Shown here in pieces: positions 1 through 10,144 of a stretch of 64,000 nt of DNA. This DNA comes from Toxorhynchites rutilus septentrionalis. Taxonomy: Eukaryota > Arthropoda > Insecta > Diptera > Culicidae. How positions within the stretch are numbered: position 1 is the first letter of the stretch; each line of letters begins with the position of its first letter. Position numbers and translations under genes: made by a program. The stretch covers positions 55,836,097 to 55,900,096 of the forward strand of contig NC_073746.1 of assembly GCF_029784135.1 (NCBI RefSeq). The letters run 5' to 3'. The notes below the pieces were generated by a model. It saw only the letters and a program-made list of their open reading frames with translations, was not told the origin of the DNA and searched no databases.

Positions 1-159
1 GCTTGCAATTTTCTTAGAGGGGGGCTTGGTAGGATGAGCGGATTCGTCCCCAGAAGAATTATCTTCCTTATGAGGGACTCGTTTATGTTTTTTCCCAGAT
101 CTTGTATAAGATTCATTATCGGAGATCTCCATCTCTGGAGATCCTCCACTATTCTCCAT
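1..159 (-). CDS. Start of an open reading frame cut by the window edge, possibly LINE ORF1
   Basis: An ATG on the minus strand at 159-157 opens a frame that runs 53 codons to the window edge without a stop. It begins MENSGGSPEMEISDNES and is rich in Ser, Lys, Glu and Asp, with basic patches (GKKHKR, PSKK). The composition fits the start of a LINE ORF1/gag-like or another nucleic-acid-binding protein, but no domain is visible. The upstream stretch 160-660 has no conserved coding signal and could be its 5' leader. Assignment to a LINE is inference from composition and from the repeat-rich setting; a host nuclear protein exon is equally possible. Confidence 0.35.
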   Translation of the reverse strand, partial: MENSGGSPEMEISDNESYTRSGKKHKRVPHKEDNSSGDESAHPTKPPSKKIAS

Positions 160-1250
160 TTTACAAAAATTTCTGTATTATTTCTAATATATTATTGATT
201 TTAACAATAATCTCAAAAAAAAAAATAGCAAAAAAAAATTATGATAATAATATTAAACAATGAACAATAATTGAATAGTAATATTAATAATAAATATGTG
301 TACCTTAATATAAAAGTTGTTCCAATAATGCACTCTACTGCCCTAATCAGGGAGAGACAGAGGCTACGCGCTACGGAGACAACACAATAGCGCAAGTATA
401 GCTTACGGAGCCACGTGATGATGAATCCCGTTTGCGACAGTCACGCGATGGCGATCCCGTTATGTCGAATCAGTTCAACAGCCGCAATCCGGCTCGCTGC
501 AAGAGCGCTGCTTCCTTTGTTCCTTCGTTCCACTTCACAAAAGGTCAGGTCGCGGACAGCAATGACCTTCACTCGTACACGATACACTCGTACCAATAGC
601 ACAATAGCAAAAGTGGCAACGCACAATACCGACACTGAACTTTACTCGTCAAGAGTTGGATGAATGTGGAACTTTGAATTAACAATTTTTTTTATCTCAA
701 GGCCTTCCATTGATTGATCTTCTAATACGCCTTTTCAAGGCTGTAGTCGAATTAACATTGTAGTTTTAAGCCTCTATAACGTATAAAATCAATTAAATCG
801 ACTATTCATGTTGTAAGGACAAGTTCCGATATATCGGATCTTTTTTAGAACAAACCGTTTTTTTTCTACTGGACTCGTCTACAACCCTCCTCGAGGGCTA
901 TCAAGTCCCCCGTCTTCAACTCTTTGGTGTTGTGGGAAGGAAGGTGGTATTTCATTCATGCGGTGCTAAAATTAATCCATCAAATTCTTCCACAGCTTCT
1001 CATTGTTTTATCACTATTCTTCAGAATCTTTTTTGTGTGTGCGTTACGCCCTGGTAGTTGAGCAGAAGAATGTGTGTCAGTGCCTCCTGTGCCTTATTCT
1101 CTAGCGGAATAAACGTGAGTAGCCGTGAGCCGCAACCCACCAGCAACGTGTGTAGCGTTTCATCATACGGATTCCTCGTGGTTGGCAAGCCGGTGGAGGC
1201 GGTTTTGGTCGAACGAACTACAGGCAAACCTTTTCTTTTGTGCGGGGGAT
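160..1250. other. Non-coding stretch, possible 5' leader of the edge ORF
   Basis: I see no supported gene here. Positions 160-330 are A/T-rich with homopolymer runs. Positions 330-660 are GC-richer and, read on the minus strand, could be a 5' untranslated leader and promoter for the frame that starts at 159. The short open frames across 415-663 on both strands have no recognisable protein signature. Confidence 0.3.
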
Positions 1251-1770
1251 AGGGACCGCACAAAAAAGTCGCATAAAAAAATCGTGCAAAACTTCACCAG
1301 CAGCTTTAAAAAATCGTGTTCGGTATACATTTTGAAAAAAACTTTTTTTGTGCGGTAGATAGGGACCGCATAAAAAAAATTTCCCCCAAGAAAATAACTC
1401 AAATCCACGCCATTCACCGTTCAATTTCCTTTTGTTTCCCTGCTTTGGGATGGACACTTTGCCTTTTCGGTTGCGCGTGGCTGTTTTGTGCTTTTAGTTG
1501 CATGTCGAAACGTGTTGCTGTTAGAAATCATGTCATGCAAAAACTTAGAGCATTTGATGAGAGGAGGGGAATGATTTCAGAAGTGGATAATTGAGACGCA
1601 AATATGCTTTTTTCGCACTGAAATGCATATAAACCATCGAAAAAAACTAAATGGTCGATAACTTCGTCAAATATGCTTCTTTTCGTACACCGCACAAAAA
1701 AAACCGCACAAGAACAGAAAATCGCACATAAAAAATTCACACAAAAAAAAAACCGCACAAAAACAGGAGG
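1250..1770. repeat. Low-complexity repeat with CGCACAAAA/GCATAAAA words
   Basis: The words CGCACAAAAAA, GCATAAAAAA and AGGGACCGCA recur, for example around 1250-1290, 1340-1380 and 1690-1765. Two copies of a block containing 'tagggaccgca' lie about 115 bases apart. This looks like a decayed non-autonomous element or a simple repeat family. The element at 9803-10141 uses similar GCG/GCATAAA words, so the two may be related; this is a weak inference. No coding potential is supported. Confidence 0.35.
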
Positions 1771-1910
1771 TAGTCGCTCCCACGATCTACTCATATGCGA
1801 CGCGGGCGGTATCTCTCCAAATGCTCAAAGAAACGGACTCAGTCTCTCATCCGGGAGCGATGTCATACGTGGAGCAGATGGTTTCAAAGTGCACGGCACG
1901 TTTTCTGCAG

Positions 1911-2194
1911 CCTTAAGGCGGAATTCCATCTATTCAACATGCTACATGCTACAAGTCAATGCTTCTTGTTTATCGGAGTGTCTCTTTTTACGACATAATT
2001 GGTCTTATCGAGCAATGTTGGCCTTATCCAATGGCCTGCGTATCGGTGCGGCGTGTGTAGCACGTCAATATTTAAGTAACTACGTCATTGATAGACGAAT
2101 ATCACAATTCACCACAATAATGGAACAACAGAATGTTTGATCATAAAAGCAACAATTTCAGAAAAGATATGTTGGAGCAGTGAGCGTTCGCATA
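1911..2194 (+). repeat. Dispersed repeat, copy A (inverted partner at 56471-56768)
   Basis: This block starts at CCTTAAGGCGGAATTCCATC and ends at GAGCAGTGAGCGTTCGCAT. It matches the reverse complement of 56471-56768 over nearly its whole length, with scattered substitutions and small indels. Long exact words are shared, such as TTCACCACAATAATGGAACA and GAGCAGTGAGCGTTCGCAT. It therefore belongs to an interspersed repeat family. The open frames crossing it are not conserved as proteins between the two copies, so I treat it as non-coding. Confidence 0.65.
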
Positions 2195-2229
2195 CAACTG
2201 TGTAGCGACTGAGGTGGAAACAAGATAAA

Positions 2230-2275
2230 ACATTGCATGCATGTAGCATGTAGCATATAGCATGTAGCATGTTGA
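2230..2275. repeat. Short CATGTAG repeat
   Basis: Around 2234-2273 the words GCATGTAGCAT and CATATAGCAT repeat several times in tandem. This is a simple microsatellite-like array with no other visible function. Confidence 0.5.
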
Positions 2276-2812
2276 ACTAGACACCAGTGTTCCGAGGGCT
2301 GCTATTGTTGTTTGCGATAGAAGCTTCCTGGGAAACGGTAGACGTGTGTCATGGGTCGCCACAGCCTTCTTAATTTCGAGAACAGATTCCAATCGATCAG
2401 ATTTTTTAGCCTTGGCTTGACGTGGAAACGATGCTTCTTTCAGAAACCAAATGTTTTCGATAAGAACTCGGTCGTGAAAACGGAAAAGCGAGAGCAAAAA
2501 TTCAGTCCATTTGCATACAAATAAACATCATGTAGGCTTTTCTGGAGAACTGTCCGCTACCCCGACACGATGAATAAAGTCAACTTTTGATACCCATCGC
2601 GCTTTAGATGGCCATCCACTTCTCAATCAGCGTGACGGATGATTCTTCGTCGATGAAGGTAAACGTTTCTACACTTCTCCTATTGGCGAACAGAGTCACA
2701 GGCAAAATGCGAAATATTGTCGTACCCTGGCCGTAACGATGCTCTTTCAATTCTTCAGGTTGATTCGGAGTGGATACCGCACCACTGCGTCCGTACGACG
2801 GACCAGTCATGG

Positions 2813-3813
2813 CCAGGATTACCATATCTACAGAATAATCTGCATTTATACAGATTTTTCAGACTTTTTGAATCCAAGAATCTGTAAATACAGATTACAG
2901 ATTTTTGTGATTGTCATACAGATTTACAGATTTTTCAAAATGACGATCCAATGTTAGTTATGGCTTGATCCCTATAACATTTTTTCCAAGTCACCAATTT
3001 CATTCATATGGTTTTGCGGTCGTACTAAATTTCGACATGCGTGTCGTACTGGTCACAATTTTTTTTACATGAAAAAGCAGTGATGTATAACTTTGTGAGA
3101 TTATGAAAGATGAACAAGATTTCTTTATTTTTTGTAACTTCTGATAAGTTTTTATTAACCAATGTTTATTATGTTTATGTTTAAAAAATATATGCTATAA
3201 TTCTTCTTCGTGTGATATCTTTCGCATGTATTCCAAAAATAATTAGTTTAGCGTCTTTCGCCTTTTATTTTTTTGTTTGAACATACAGAACAATGCTGTT
3301 TACAACTACACAGTACCGCAATACATGGAGTTTTTCATTAATCCTTTCCTCGGGATGGCTGACATCTTTTGTTTATACTGAGTACCGTTATCTATTTATT
3401 ATTCATAGTAGCACCGGTTTGGTTCGTGAATAAGTTCTCAAGCCATTAAAATTCGTTTACAAAAAGTGTGACCAATACATTGTTGCATAAATTATAACAT
3501 GAGTATATTTCTTTTCTGTGGTGGCTGAAGGCATACGAACTAGCGCTAAGGGTTGATGCAGATTTCGATACAGGTTTTCTGGGAAAAAGTACAGATAAAA
3601 AGATTTTTTGAGGCGGAGGCGATCTGGCGTAGTGGTAACATCCATGCCTCTCACGCTAAAGGTCACGAGTTCAATTCTCACTCCCGACATTCTTCCTAAA
3701 ATGGAAGTAAAAGTGACGAACCAGCCAAATGAGTTGAAAATCACTATAATACAGATAAAAAAAAAAAAGATTTTTTGAGACCAAAAACACAGATTTTATT
3801 ATGGCAATCCTGG
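2813..3813. mobile_element. Non-autonomous DNA element with 14-bp inverted ends, carrying a SINE
   Basis: The left end reads CCAGGATTACCATA, and the right end, reverse-complemented, reads CCAGGATTGCCATA: one mismatch in 14. The hexamer TCATGG flanks it directly at 2807-2812 and 3814-3819, which fits a target-site duplication. Just inside the ends the motif TACAGATTT recurs many times on both sides (2830-2935 and 3730-3800). There is no transposase frame. A tRNA-derived SINE with its own duplication sits at 3613-3763, so this element is older than the SINE. The superfamily cannot be assigned from a 6-bp duplication alone. Confidence 0.6.
3613..3763 (+). mobile_element. tRNA-derived SINE with A-tail and 16-bp target duplication
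   Basis: A pol III A box (TGGCGTAGTGG, 3625-3635) and a B box (GAGTTCAATTCTC, 3667-3679) are spaced as in a tRNA gene. A short tRNA-unrelated body and an A-rich tail follow. The 16-mer AAAAAGATTTTTTGAG occurs on both sides, at 3597-3612 and 3764-3779, as expected for LINE-driven insertion. The head cannot fold as a normal complete tRNA with a clean 3' end, so a functional tRNA gene is rejected. It resembles tRNA-related SINEs known from Aedes; the family name is not certain. Confidence 0.8.
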
Positions 3814-3819
3814 TCATGG

Positions 3820-4856
3820 CAAGAGATGTAGACGCGATATTCCAATGTGAAGTACTTATCAGTAACTATCTCATTGTCTTCTTCTAGGTAGACACGAAAA
3901 CACGCAGTTTGTTCGGCCTAATCTTGTTTCCTTGCACACTACACTTCGCCACGGTACGGACAACGCACAATAACAAAAAATCAGTAGAGCGAAAGAATCA
4001 TTCTTACAACCACGAAAATAATAACGGTATTGAGACAGAGACGCGAACAAAGTTCAGCTGCTTCGAGCTGTAGACGAGGAATGTGAACCGATGAGATATT
4101 GCTGGGTTTAATTCAATTTTATTCGTCACCGGTACCGATTGACTAATGGTAGGTACTTAGGAAGAATTTTAGATATATTGAGGAGAAGGAAGAGGTACGT
4201 ACGGCCTGTTTGCGTTCAATTGACTATTATGTGTGTACCCTATTCCTTCGCTGAATAATGGATATTGTGGAATTTGACCTCGTTCTAACCCTAGCATTGT
4301 CTGGTTGAACTGATCTATAAATACGTTGGATGTTATACGATATAACTTGTTGTTGGATGACCTAATTGACCACGGAAAACAGACTAATTGAACGACAGAA
4401 GATCGTTATTCAATTCCAAACAAAGCACGGATATCCTGCATGAACTGCTGCGCTGAATATTTTCCTTAGCCCTGTATTTCGTACTCGAATCTCATCAAAT
4501 TAAAGTGGATGAAGAAGATCTCTCGTATTCAGTGTCAGCTTTTACATTGAGGGTTTTTATTACATTGGGTCTAAAAATAGCACTATTCTGCGAATGCGTT
4601 GTGATTATACCAAACGTTCTCAAAAATCGCCATTTTTTGGCATTCTTTGAAGGCATCGCTATGAGCAGTCTCGTAATAAATACGTGGCTCAATAACTTGA
4701 TTTTAACATATTTTCATTCAATACACAATCACTCGTTAGACTGTTTACAGCTCATCTGTTCATCATACGACATAACTGTGTTTCATAAACTTCCGTTAGT
4801 ATCTTAGCGATCATCATTCTTATCGTTACAAACTTCACGAACACGGTTTATTGCAG
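3820..4856. other. Upstream region of the P450, no supported exon
   Basis: I searched this stretch for the missing N-terminal P450 exon (hydrophobic anchor followed by a Pro-rich PGP hinge). I found none on the plus strand. The open frame at 4505-4807 is hydrophobic in places but lacks the hinge and does not splice sensibly into 4857. The promoter or the first exon may lie here or further away, but I cannot point to it. Confidence 0.4.
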
Positions 4857-6458
4857 GCATCTTCGAAACCATGGTTGAGTCCCACCGATTCTATGGTCCT
4901 GATGTGATACTGTGGAGCTTGCTCAATCTCAACATAATCAACGTCACTAGCTCCAAAAATGTGGAAAAAATACTGATGGCCAAGCAAGTCCAGAAATCTA
5001 TGCTTTATTCATTTGTTGAACCATGGCTGGGACAGGGGTTGTTGATTTCCACCGGGGAAAAGTGGTTCCAGCGGAGAAAAATTATCACGCCGACGTTCCA
5101 CTTCAAGATTCTGGAACAGTTTGTAACGGTGTTCAACAAGGAGACGGACATAATGGTGGAATGTTTGCGAAAGCACGCCAATGGTGGGGAATTCGATATC
5201 TACGATTACATCACTCTGATGGCATTGGATAGTATATGTGGTAATACCAGCATTTACACTAAATGTTGTAGCTTCAGATATACTTTTATTTATTTTTCAC
5301 AGATACTTCAATGGGTACATGCGTAAACGCTCAGAATAATCCTAATAACAGATACGTACAAAACGTTAAAAGGTATTTGTGGGATGCTGGAGTATCATTC
5401 TATTTTTTCCTCAAATAATTGCACATATTTTTCACAGGATGTCAGTTTTAATTCTACTCCGTACAATAAGTATTTTGGCGGGATACCCGCTTCTCTACAA
5501 TATTTTCCATCCAAATGCTTGGGCGCAGCGCAGAATCATCAGAGAACTTCATCAGTTCACCGACTCGATAATAAAAACCAGGAGAAAGCAACTGGAAAAG
5601 GAAAATTTGCAACGGGTGGACTTCGATATCAACGAGGAAAATCTGTATTCCAAGAGAAAGATGACATTTCTCGATTTACTGCTGAATGTGACGGTTGAAG
5701 GGAAACCGCTAACCGATTTGGATATACGAGAGGAAGTTGATACCTTCATGTTTGAAGTTAGTATACGGATGGCAACTTTCGTACTGCTTTCAGCAGTTTG
5801 TTTCATTCACAGGGCCATGACACTACAACCAGTGGAATTGCCTTCACTATTTATCAGCTGGCATTGAACCAGGATATTCAAACACGCGTGCATGAGGAAA
5901 TCGTCTCACTTCTCGGTGCCGATCGTCTTAATACCGATCTGACAGTAAGCCTTCTGTCGGAGTTTCGGTATCTGGAATCTGTAATTAAGGAAGCAATGCG
6001 ATTGTTTCCTCCGGTTCCGTTAATTGGCCGATGTTTAGTTGAAGACATGGAAATGAGTAAATATCAGCGTCGCACTTGAAAAAAAACATCTACAATTAAT
6101 TTTCCAATGATTGACAGACGGAACTATCGTGAAGGCGGGACAGGATTTCCTGGTGCCGATTTACGTGATTCATCGAAACCCCGAGATATATCCCGATCCT
6201 GAGCGGTTTGATCCGGAACGCTTCTCCGACACGGCCGAGTCGAAGCGGGGACCTTATGATTACATTCCGTTCAGCATCGGTTCGCGCAATTGCATCGGGC
6301 AACGATATGCTATGCTCGAGATGAAAACAACGTTGATCAAATTGATTGCCAACTTTAAAATTCTACCCGGAGAATCACTAGGGCAACTGCGGGTGAAGAC
6401 TGATCTCGTGTTGCGGCCCGACAAGGGGATTCCCGTTCAAATCGTTCCAAGAAGCTAG
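4857..6458 (+). CDS. Cytochrome P450, CYP4 clan (five exons, N-terminus missing)
   Basis: A membrane-bound heme monooxygenase; insect CYP4-clan enzymes typically oxidise fatty acids, hormones or xenobiotics. Exons are 4857-5240, 5303-5372, 5438-5756, 5813-6056 and 6118-6458. All introns are 56-65 bases with GT-AG ends, and the phases join without a break. Visible motifs are the helix-C WFQRRK region, the CYP4-type TPTFHFKILEQF, the I-helix EGHDTTT (split between exons 3 and 4), the K-helix EAMR, DPERFDPERF, and the heme loop FSIGSRNCIGQR with its Cys thiolate ligand. The joined exons encode about 451 residues, whereas CYP4 proteins are usually about 500, so roughly 55 N-terminal residues (anchor and Pro hinge) are not accounted for. 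Nothing in the five exons suggests decay. The gene is either intact with a distant first exon or truncated at the 5' end. The substrate cannot be told. Confidence 0.9.
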
Positions 6459-7225
6459 GTTCAAACATTTCACTTGTCATCCAGGTTATAACGATGATAG
6501 CGATAAAGGCTTTTTTTTACCAAAACCAGTAGTTGATTCAACTGTCGGTTGACAGAAATGCCCAACAGACACTCGGGTGCATTAGGAAAATCCCTTCGAA
6601 TAACCCTGTCAGCTTACGGCTCGCTCAAATGTTAGCAATTCGATATGTTTTGTATGGATTTTTTCCAGCATTTTCACAAGAGAAGCAGGAAGCCGCTTAG
6701 CAGGAGCTGCTCGTGAGATGAGATCTTGCTTCAACCAAAATTATCTTTTCTGTTGGTAAAAGTGCGAAAAAAATTTAAATTTCACATGCTGTGGGTGTTT
6801 TTTCTTCTTCCGCGTTTCCTTCGCAAACTTTGTGTTGGCGATGGAAAGATCAGAGTTCACTTGTTCATTTCTCACGGCATTTAGGGATTGAATAATCTTA
6901 GATGATGTATTTTTTTTGCATTGTAAACTGTTTTTTGCGATCATTAGAAGTCACTGCTAACTTTAGTATGAGACCATTTCATTGGAAAATATTAACATTC
7001 TGTCAAATTTATACCGGGAATTTAAAATTTGAAATTTTCCAGTTTTTTTTTTATTTTTAGTTTTATTATTTTGAAGTTGTTACTGTCAGTAGTCTTAGTG
7101 TCAATGCTGAGCGCGATCTGTCATTTAGTTGGTTTGGAGCTTCATTAAGAACAAATTAATTTTTTTTAGTAAGGCTGTTTTGCTTGTGAATGATTTTTTT
7201 TAGCAAAAATGACACGAATGTGATT
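6459..7225. other. Intergenic stretch 3' of the P450
   Basis: No supported gene. The P450 3' untranslated region should begin here, but no canonical AATAAA lies close after the stop. The rest is AT-rich with long T and A runs. Confidence 0.4.
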
Positions 7226-7227
7226 GA

Positions 7228-7468
7228 ACAAGCACCGTACTCTCGAGATATGGTCCCGTGTGACTTTTTTCTACTTCTAAAACAAAAATTGTCGCTTCGT
7301 GGGCCCCGGTTTGACAGCACTGATAACATAAAAAACGAATTCGCTGCGTGACCTGAAGGCAATTCCTGAATACAGCTATAAAAAGTGTTTCGATAATTGG
7401 ATTGTTCGTTGGAAAGGAGGTATATTGCTTCAAAAGGGGCCTATTTTGGAGGGGATAATATAAATTCA
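7228..7468 (+). pseudogene. Relic of a mariner-like transposase C-terminus
   Basis: Reading the plus strand, the phrase APYSRDMVPCDFFLLLKQKL is followed by LRGPRFDSTDNIKNEF, then in the same neighbourhood by GAYFGGDNINL. This is the order of the last catalytic Asp block (PPYSPDLAPCDFFLF type) and the C-terminal end of mariner-like transposases. Stops and frame changes break it after 'NEFAA'. It is a short decayed fragment with no visible inverted ends. Confidence 0.6.
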
Positions 7469-7614
7469 GATAATAAAGAAAGCATTTTCTTTAAAAAAAA
7501 CAAATTTCCGGTATATATTTGACAGAATATATACGTCATTCGAAAAAATAGCAGTATCTTATCAGAGAACTGAATAGTTAAAAGAAATAAACAAAAAAAC
7601 AAACAACATTGACA

Positions 7615-9725
7615 CTGCGTTTTTTGACGTAGGAATGCGACTTTCAGTAAGCGTACCAAATCAGAAAACAGTTTTTTTTAAACAAAATTAACGTTAATAA
7701 CTATTTTGGCTGCAAATGAACTTTGAAGATTTGCATACCAAACGAATAGAAAAGGTTTGTATTGAAATTAGAAGTATTCCCCTTTCTCCATACATTTTGT
7801 CATTTGTGTCCATACCTACCCGTACCGTTTATAAGGAACAACTTATACAGCCGCGCGATAATTTAAACGAAGCGAATATTCGCGCTAGGGTATGAATAAT
7901 GGATTTCCGCTGAGGAATATTTTCAGACCCTTTCTATACTCAAAGCAGCGAACATCGCTAGTTTTGCTTGTTTTATGTCATCACAAATCTTCGTTTTCCC
8001 TCGAGTGGAACCATCAAGAGGTGGTGTAAGTCCTAAATACCGACTATGAAATTAGCATACATAACTCAATGATATACTGAAAACTGAATTTATTTTCTTA
8101 CTTCTTCCTTAAACATATTGAGAGTTTATTTTGTGACAAAACATATTTGTCTTGGTGTATGACACGGGTCATCCTCAATGCCGTGTAATGAACCATTCTA
8201 ATAAGGTCGTGATATTTTGTTCGTTGAATATGTTGGGAGAAGTAATACTGTCAATAACAAACATTACCTGGCATTGAGGATGATTCCGCTCCGCTCGATC
8301 TATACTTTTGACGTAGAACTACGTCTTTCATTAAGGGTGCCAAATCAGAAAACAGGTCACGTTTTTATGAAATAAAATTAACGTTATAAACTATTTTTGC
8401 AGCGAACGGATTTTGGCGATTTATATATCAAACGAATCGGAAATTCACTATGCTATTCCTTACAATTCCTTGGTGTGTAAATGGTTTAAATTGATTAGAA
8501 CTAGAAGCATTTCGATTGTTTCACACATTTGTTCTGCTCATTTGTGAGCTTTCCTACCCGGGCCGTTAATAACGAGCAACTTATCGACGAGCAACGAAGG
8601 GGAATATTTGCCTAGAGTACAAAAATTAGATCTCGCTGAGGCAAACTTTCATCCATGGTGGGACTGGTGAACATCGTTTGCTGGACGGGCCTCGGCGGGG
8701 GATCGAATGCCATTCTCAAGACATTTGTGAGGAGGAGTAATTCAACAGTAGTTTTCGCCAAGTGCCTTTTTGAAGGCTAGAGACGAATGAAAAAAAGAAG
8801 TTTAAAGTCTCTTCAATTCGACAAGGAAGGCAAACTTTCAGTATCGTTATGTATTCGTAGCAATGAATGTCGCTTGTTCTTCTTTGTATTATGTCATCAC
8901 ATGTTTTCGTTTCGAATTAGTTGCTTCAAGCCTGCTCCTTCAAGTATCTGCTCCCGTGTGCATCGCAACAATCGCCTAATTTTTTGATGCTATTATGGGC
9001 GATTGTTTGGTGGTGTCAATTATGAAGCCATGATAATAAATATAAACAAGGAGGGGCGATAATGGAAGGGGAATATTTGCGCTAGGGTATGAATGATGGA
9101 TCTTTGCTGGGGCAATTATTCAGTCTTTTTCTTTATTCGAAGCAGTTAACATCGCTTGTTTTTCGTCATCATAAGGTCTTCATTGGTACCTTTGACATTG
9201 TATCAATGCATTGGAGTGACGCTATGGTGAAGCAGGCGTTGAGGTTATGTGCCATATAATTATTTGGGGAATATCAAGCTGGACCATCGTGAATGTCGTG
9301 CTGGAATGTTATGAGTTATTTGGGTTCGCGTGCCAGTCGCAAAACTGCCTCCAACAAGTATGGCATTTGCGCTAATCTTTATCATAATGAAGCAATCCAA
9401 CTCTTTTCGAGGTTATTGAGATTAACAGAAAGAGTTTATTAGGCACCAATTAGTCACCAACAAAGCAAATGACGCTCTGGATTTTTGTATGTTATTTGGT
9501 TTCATTGGCAGGAGCAAAACTTTCTCCACTAAGGATGACAGCTGTGCTTATCTCAAGAATGAGAAAGTAATGCAACTTTTCTAGAGGCCAGTAATATTAA
9601 CAGAAGCGTTTCTTTTGAGAAAAGTGCAAAACGAAATTTTCACAGAATTCTAAATAATTTCTAAAGTAATACACAAACAACTTGAATAAAATAACAACGT
9701 AGTTCTACGTCAACAATGCGGTCAT
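7615..9725. repeat. Cluster of diverged inverted-repeat elements (TTGACGTAG family)
   Basis: At 8307-8325 the motif TTGACGTAGAACTACGTC begins a block that also contains CCAAATCAGAAAACAG. The same words, more diverged, begin a block at 7623 (TTGACGTAGGAATGCG). At 9697-9713 the sequence ACGTAGTTCTACGTCAA is the inverse of the first motif, so 8307-9713 can be read as one element of about 1.4 kb with 17-bp inverted ends. Internal blocks recur near 7860-7980, 8590-8660, 8780-8910 and 9060-9180. A related AAATGGTTTAAATT block occurs near 46670. No transposase frame is visible. I read this as non-autonomous repeats inserted next to or within each other. Confidence 0.5.
8169..8283. mobile_element. 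115-bp foldback element with 22-bp inverted ends
   Basis: The left end TCATCCTCAATGCCGTGTAATG and the right end CATTACCTGGCATTGAGGATGA are inverse copies with two mismatches. The interior is about 70 bases and non-coding. This is a small MITE-like foldback unit. I found no convincing direct flanking duplication. Confidence 0.55.
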
Positions 9726-9802
9726 GTCTTGGACAAGTAATTCTACAGCATGACAACGCACGGCCTCATGCTGCCAAACCCGTTACAGGGCGGACCCGAT
9801 TA

Positions 9803-10141
9803 TACACTGAATTCTTTTTTAAAGTAATTTTTTTACGTGATATTATGATGATGTAATGTTATTCTCTTGAAATTCGCGATTTACTCGAAATTACGCGATT
9901 TTATTGAAATTACGCGATTTGGCACTGCCTACCGTCACCTCGTTGAGAAGAGAAAGAGAAGAAAACAAATTCCGTGAGAGCGTGTGCGAGTGTGGTTGTG
10001 ACGAGCGCGCATCGGTGATGGGGTAATCTTTTTTTATGCGGTTCTCTCAAAATTACCCGATTTGCTCGAAATCACGCACGATTTTTTACGTGATTTTTTT
10101 ATCGCGCACGCATTAGTCGCATAAAGAAGGAATTCAGTATA
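9803..10141. mobile_element. MITE-like element with TACACTGAATTC ends and TA flanks
   Basis: The left end TACACTGAATTC and the right end, reverse-complemented, TATACTGAATTC differ at one base. A TA dinucleotide precedes the left end (9801-9802) and follows the right end (10142-10143), as expected for Tc1/mariner-type insertion. The interior repeats words such as AATTACGCGATTT and has no open frame of note. The element is 339 bases long and non-autonomous. Confidence 0.5.
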
Positions 10142-10144
10142 TAT

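Noticed and set aside
415..663. 82-codon plus-strand frame
   Set aside because: An opposite-strand frame overlaps it, composition is not protein-like, and it lies in what may be the leader of the edge ORF.
3613..3700. tRNA gene with A and B boxes
   Set aside because: It is followed by an A-rich tail and flanked by a 16-bp direct duplication, which marks a SINE; the tRNA stem pairing is not maintained.
4505..4807. N-terminal exon of the P450
   Set aside because: No Pro-rich hinge, no suitable donor in phase, and a stop separates it from the acceptor at 4857.
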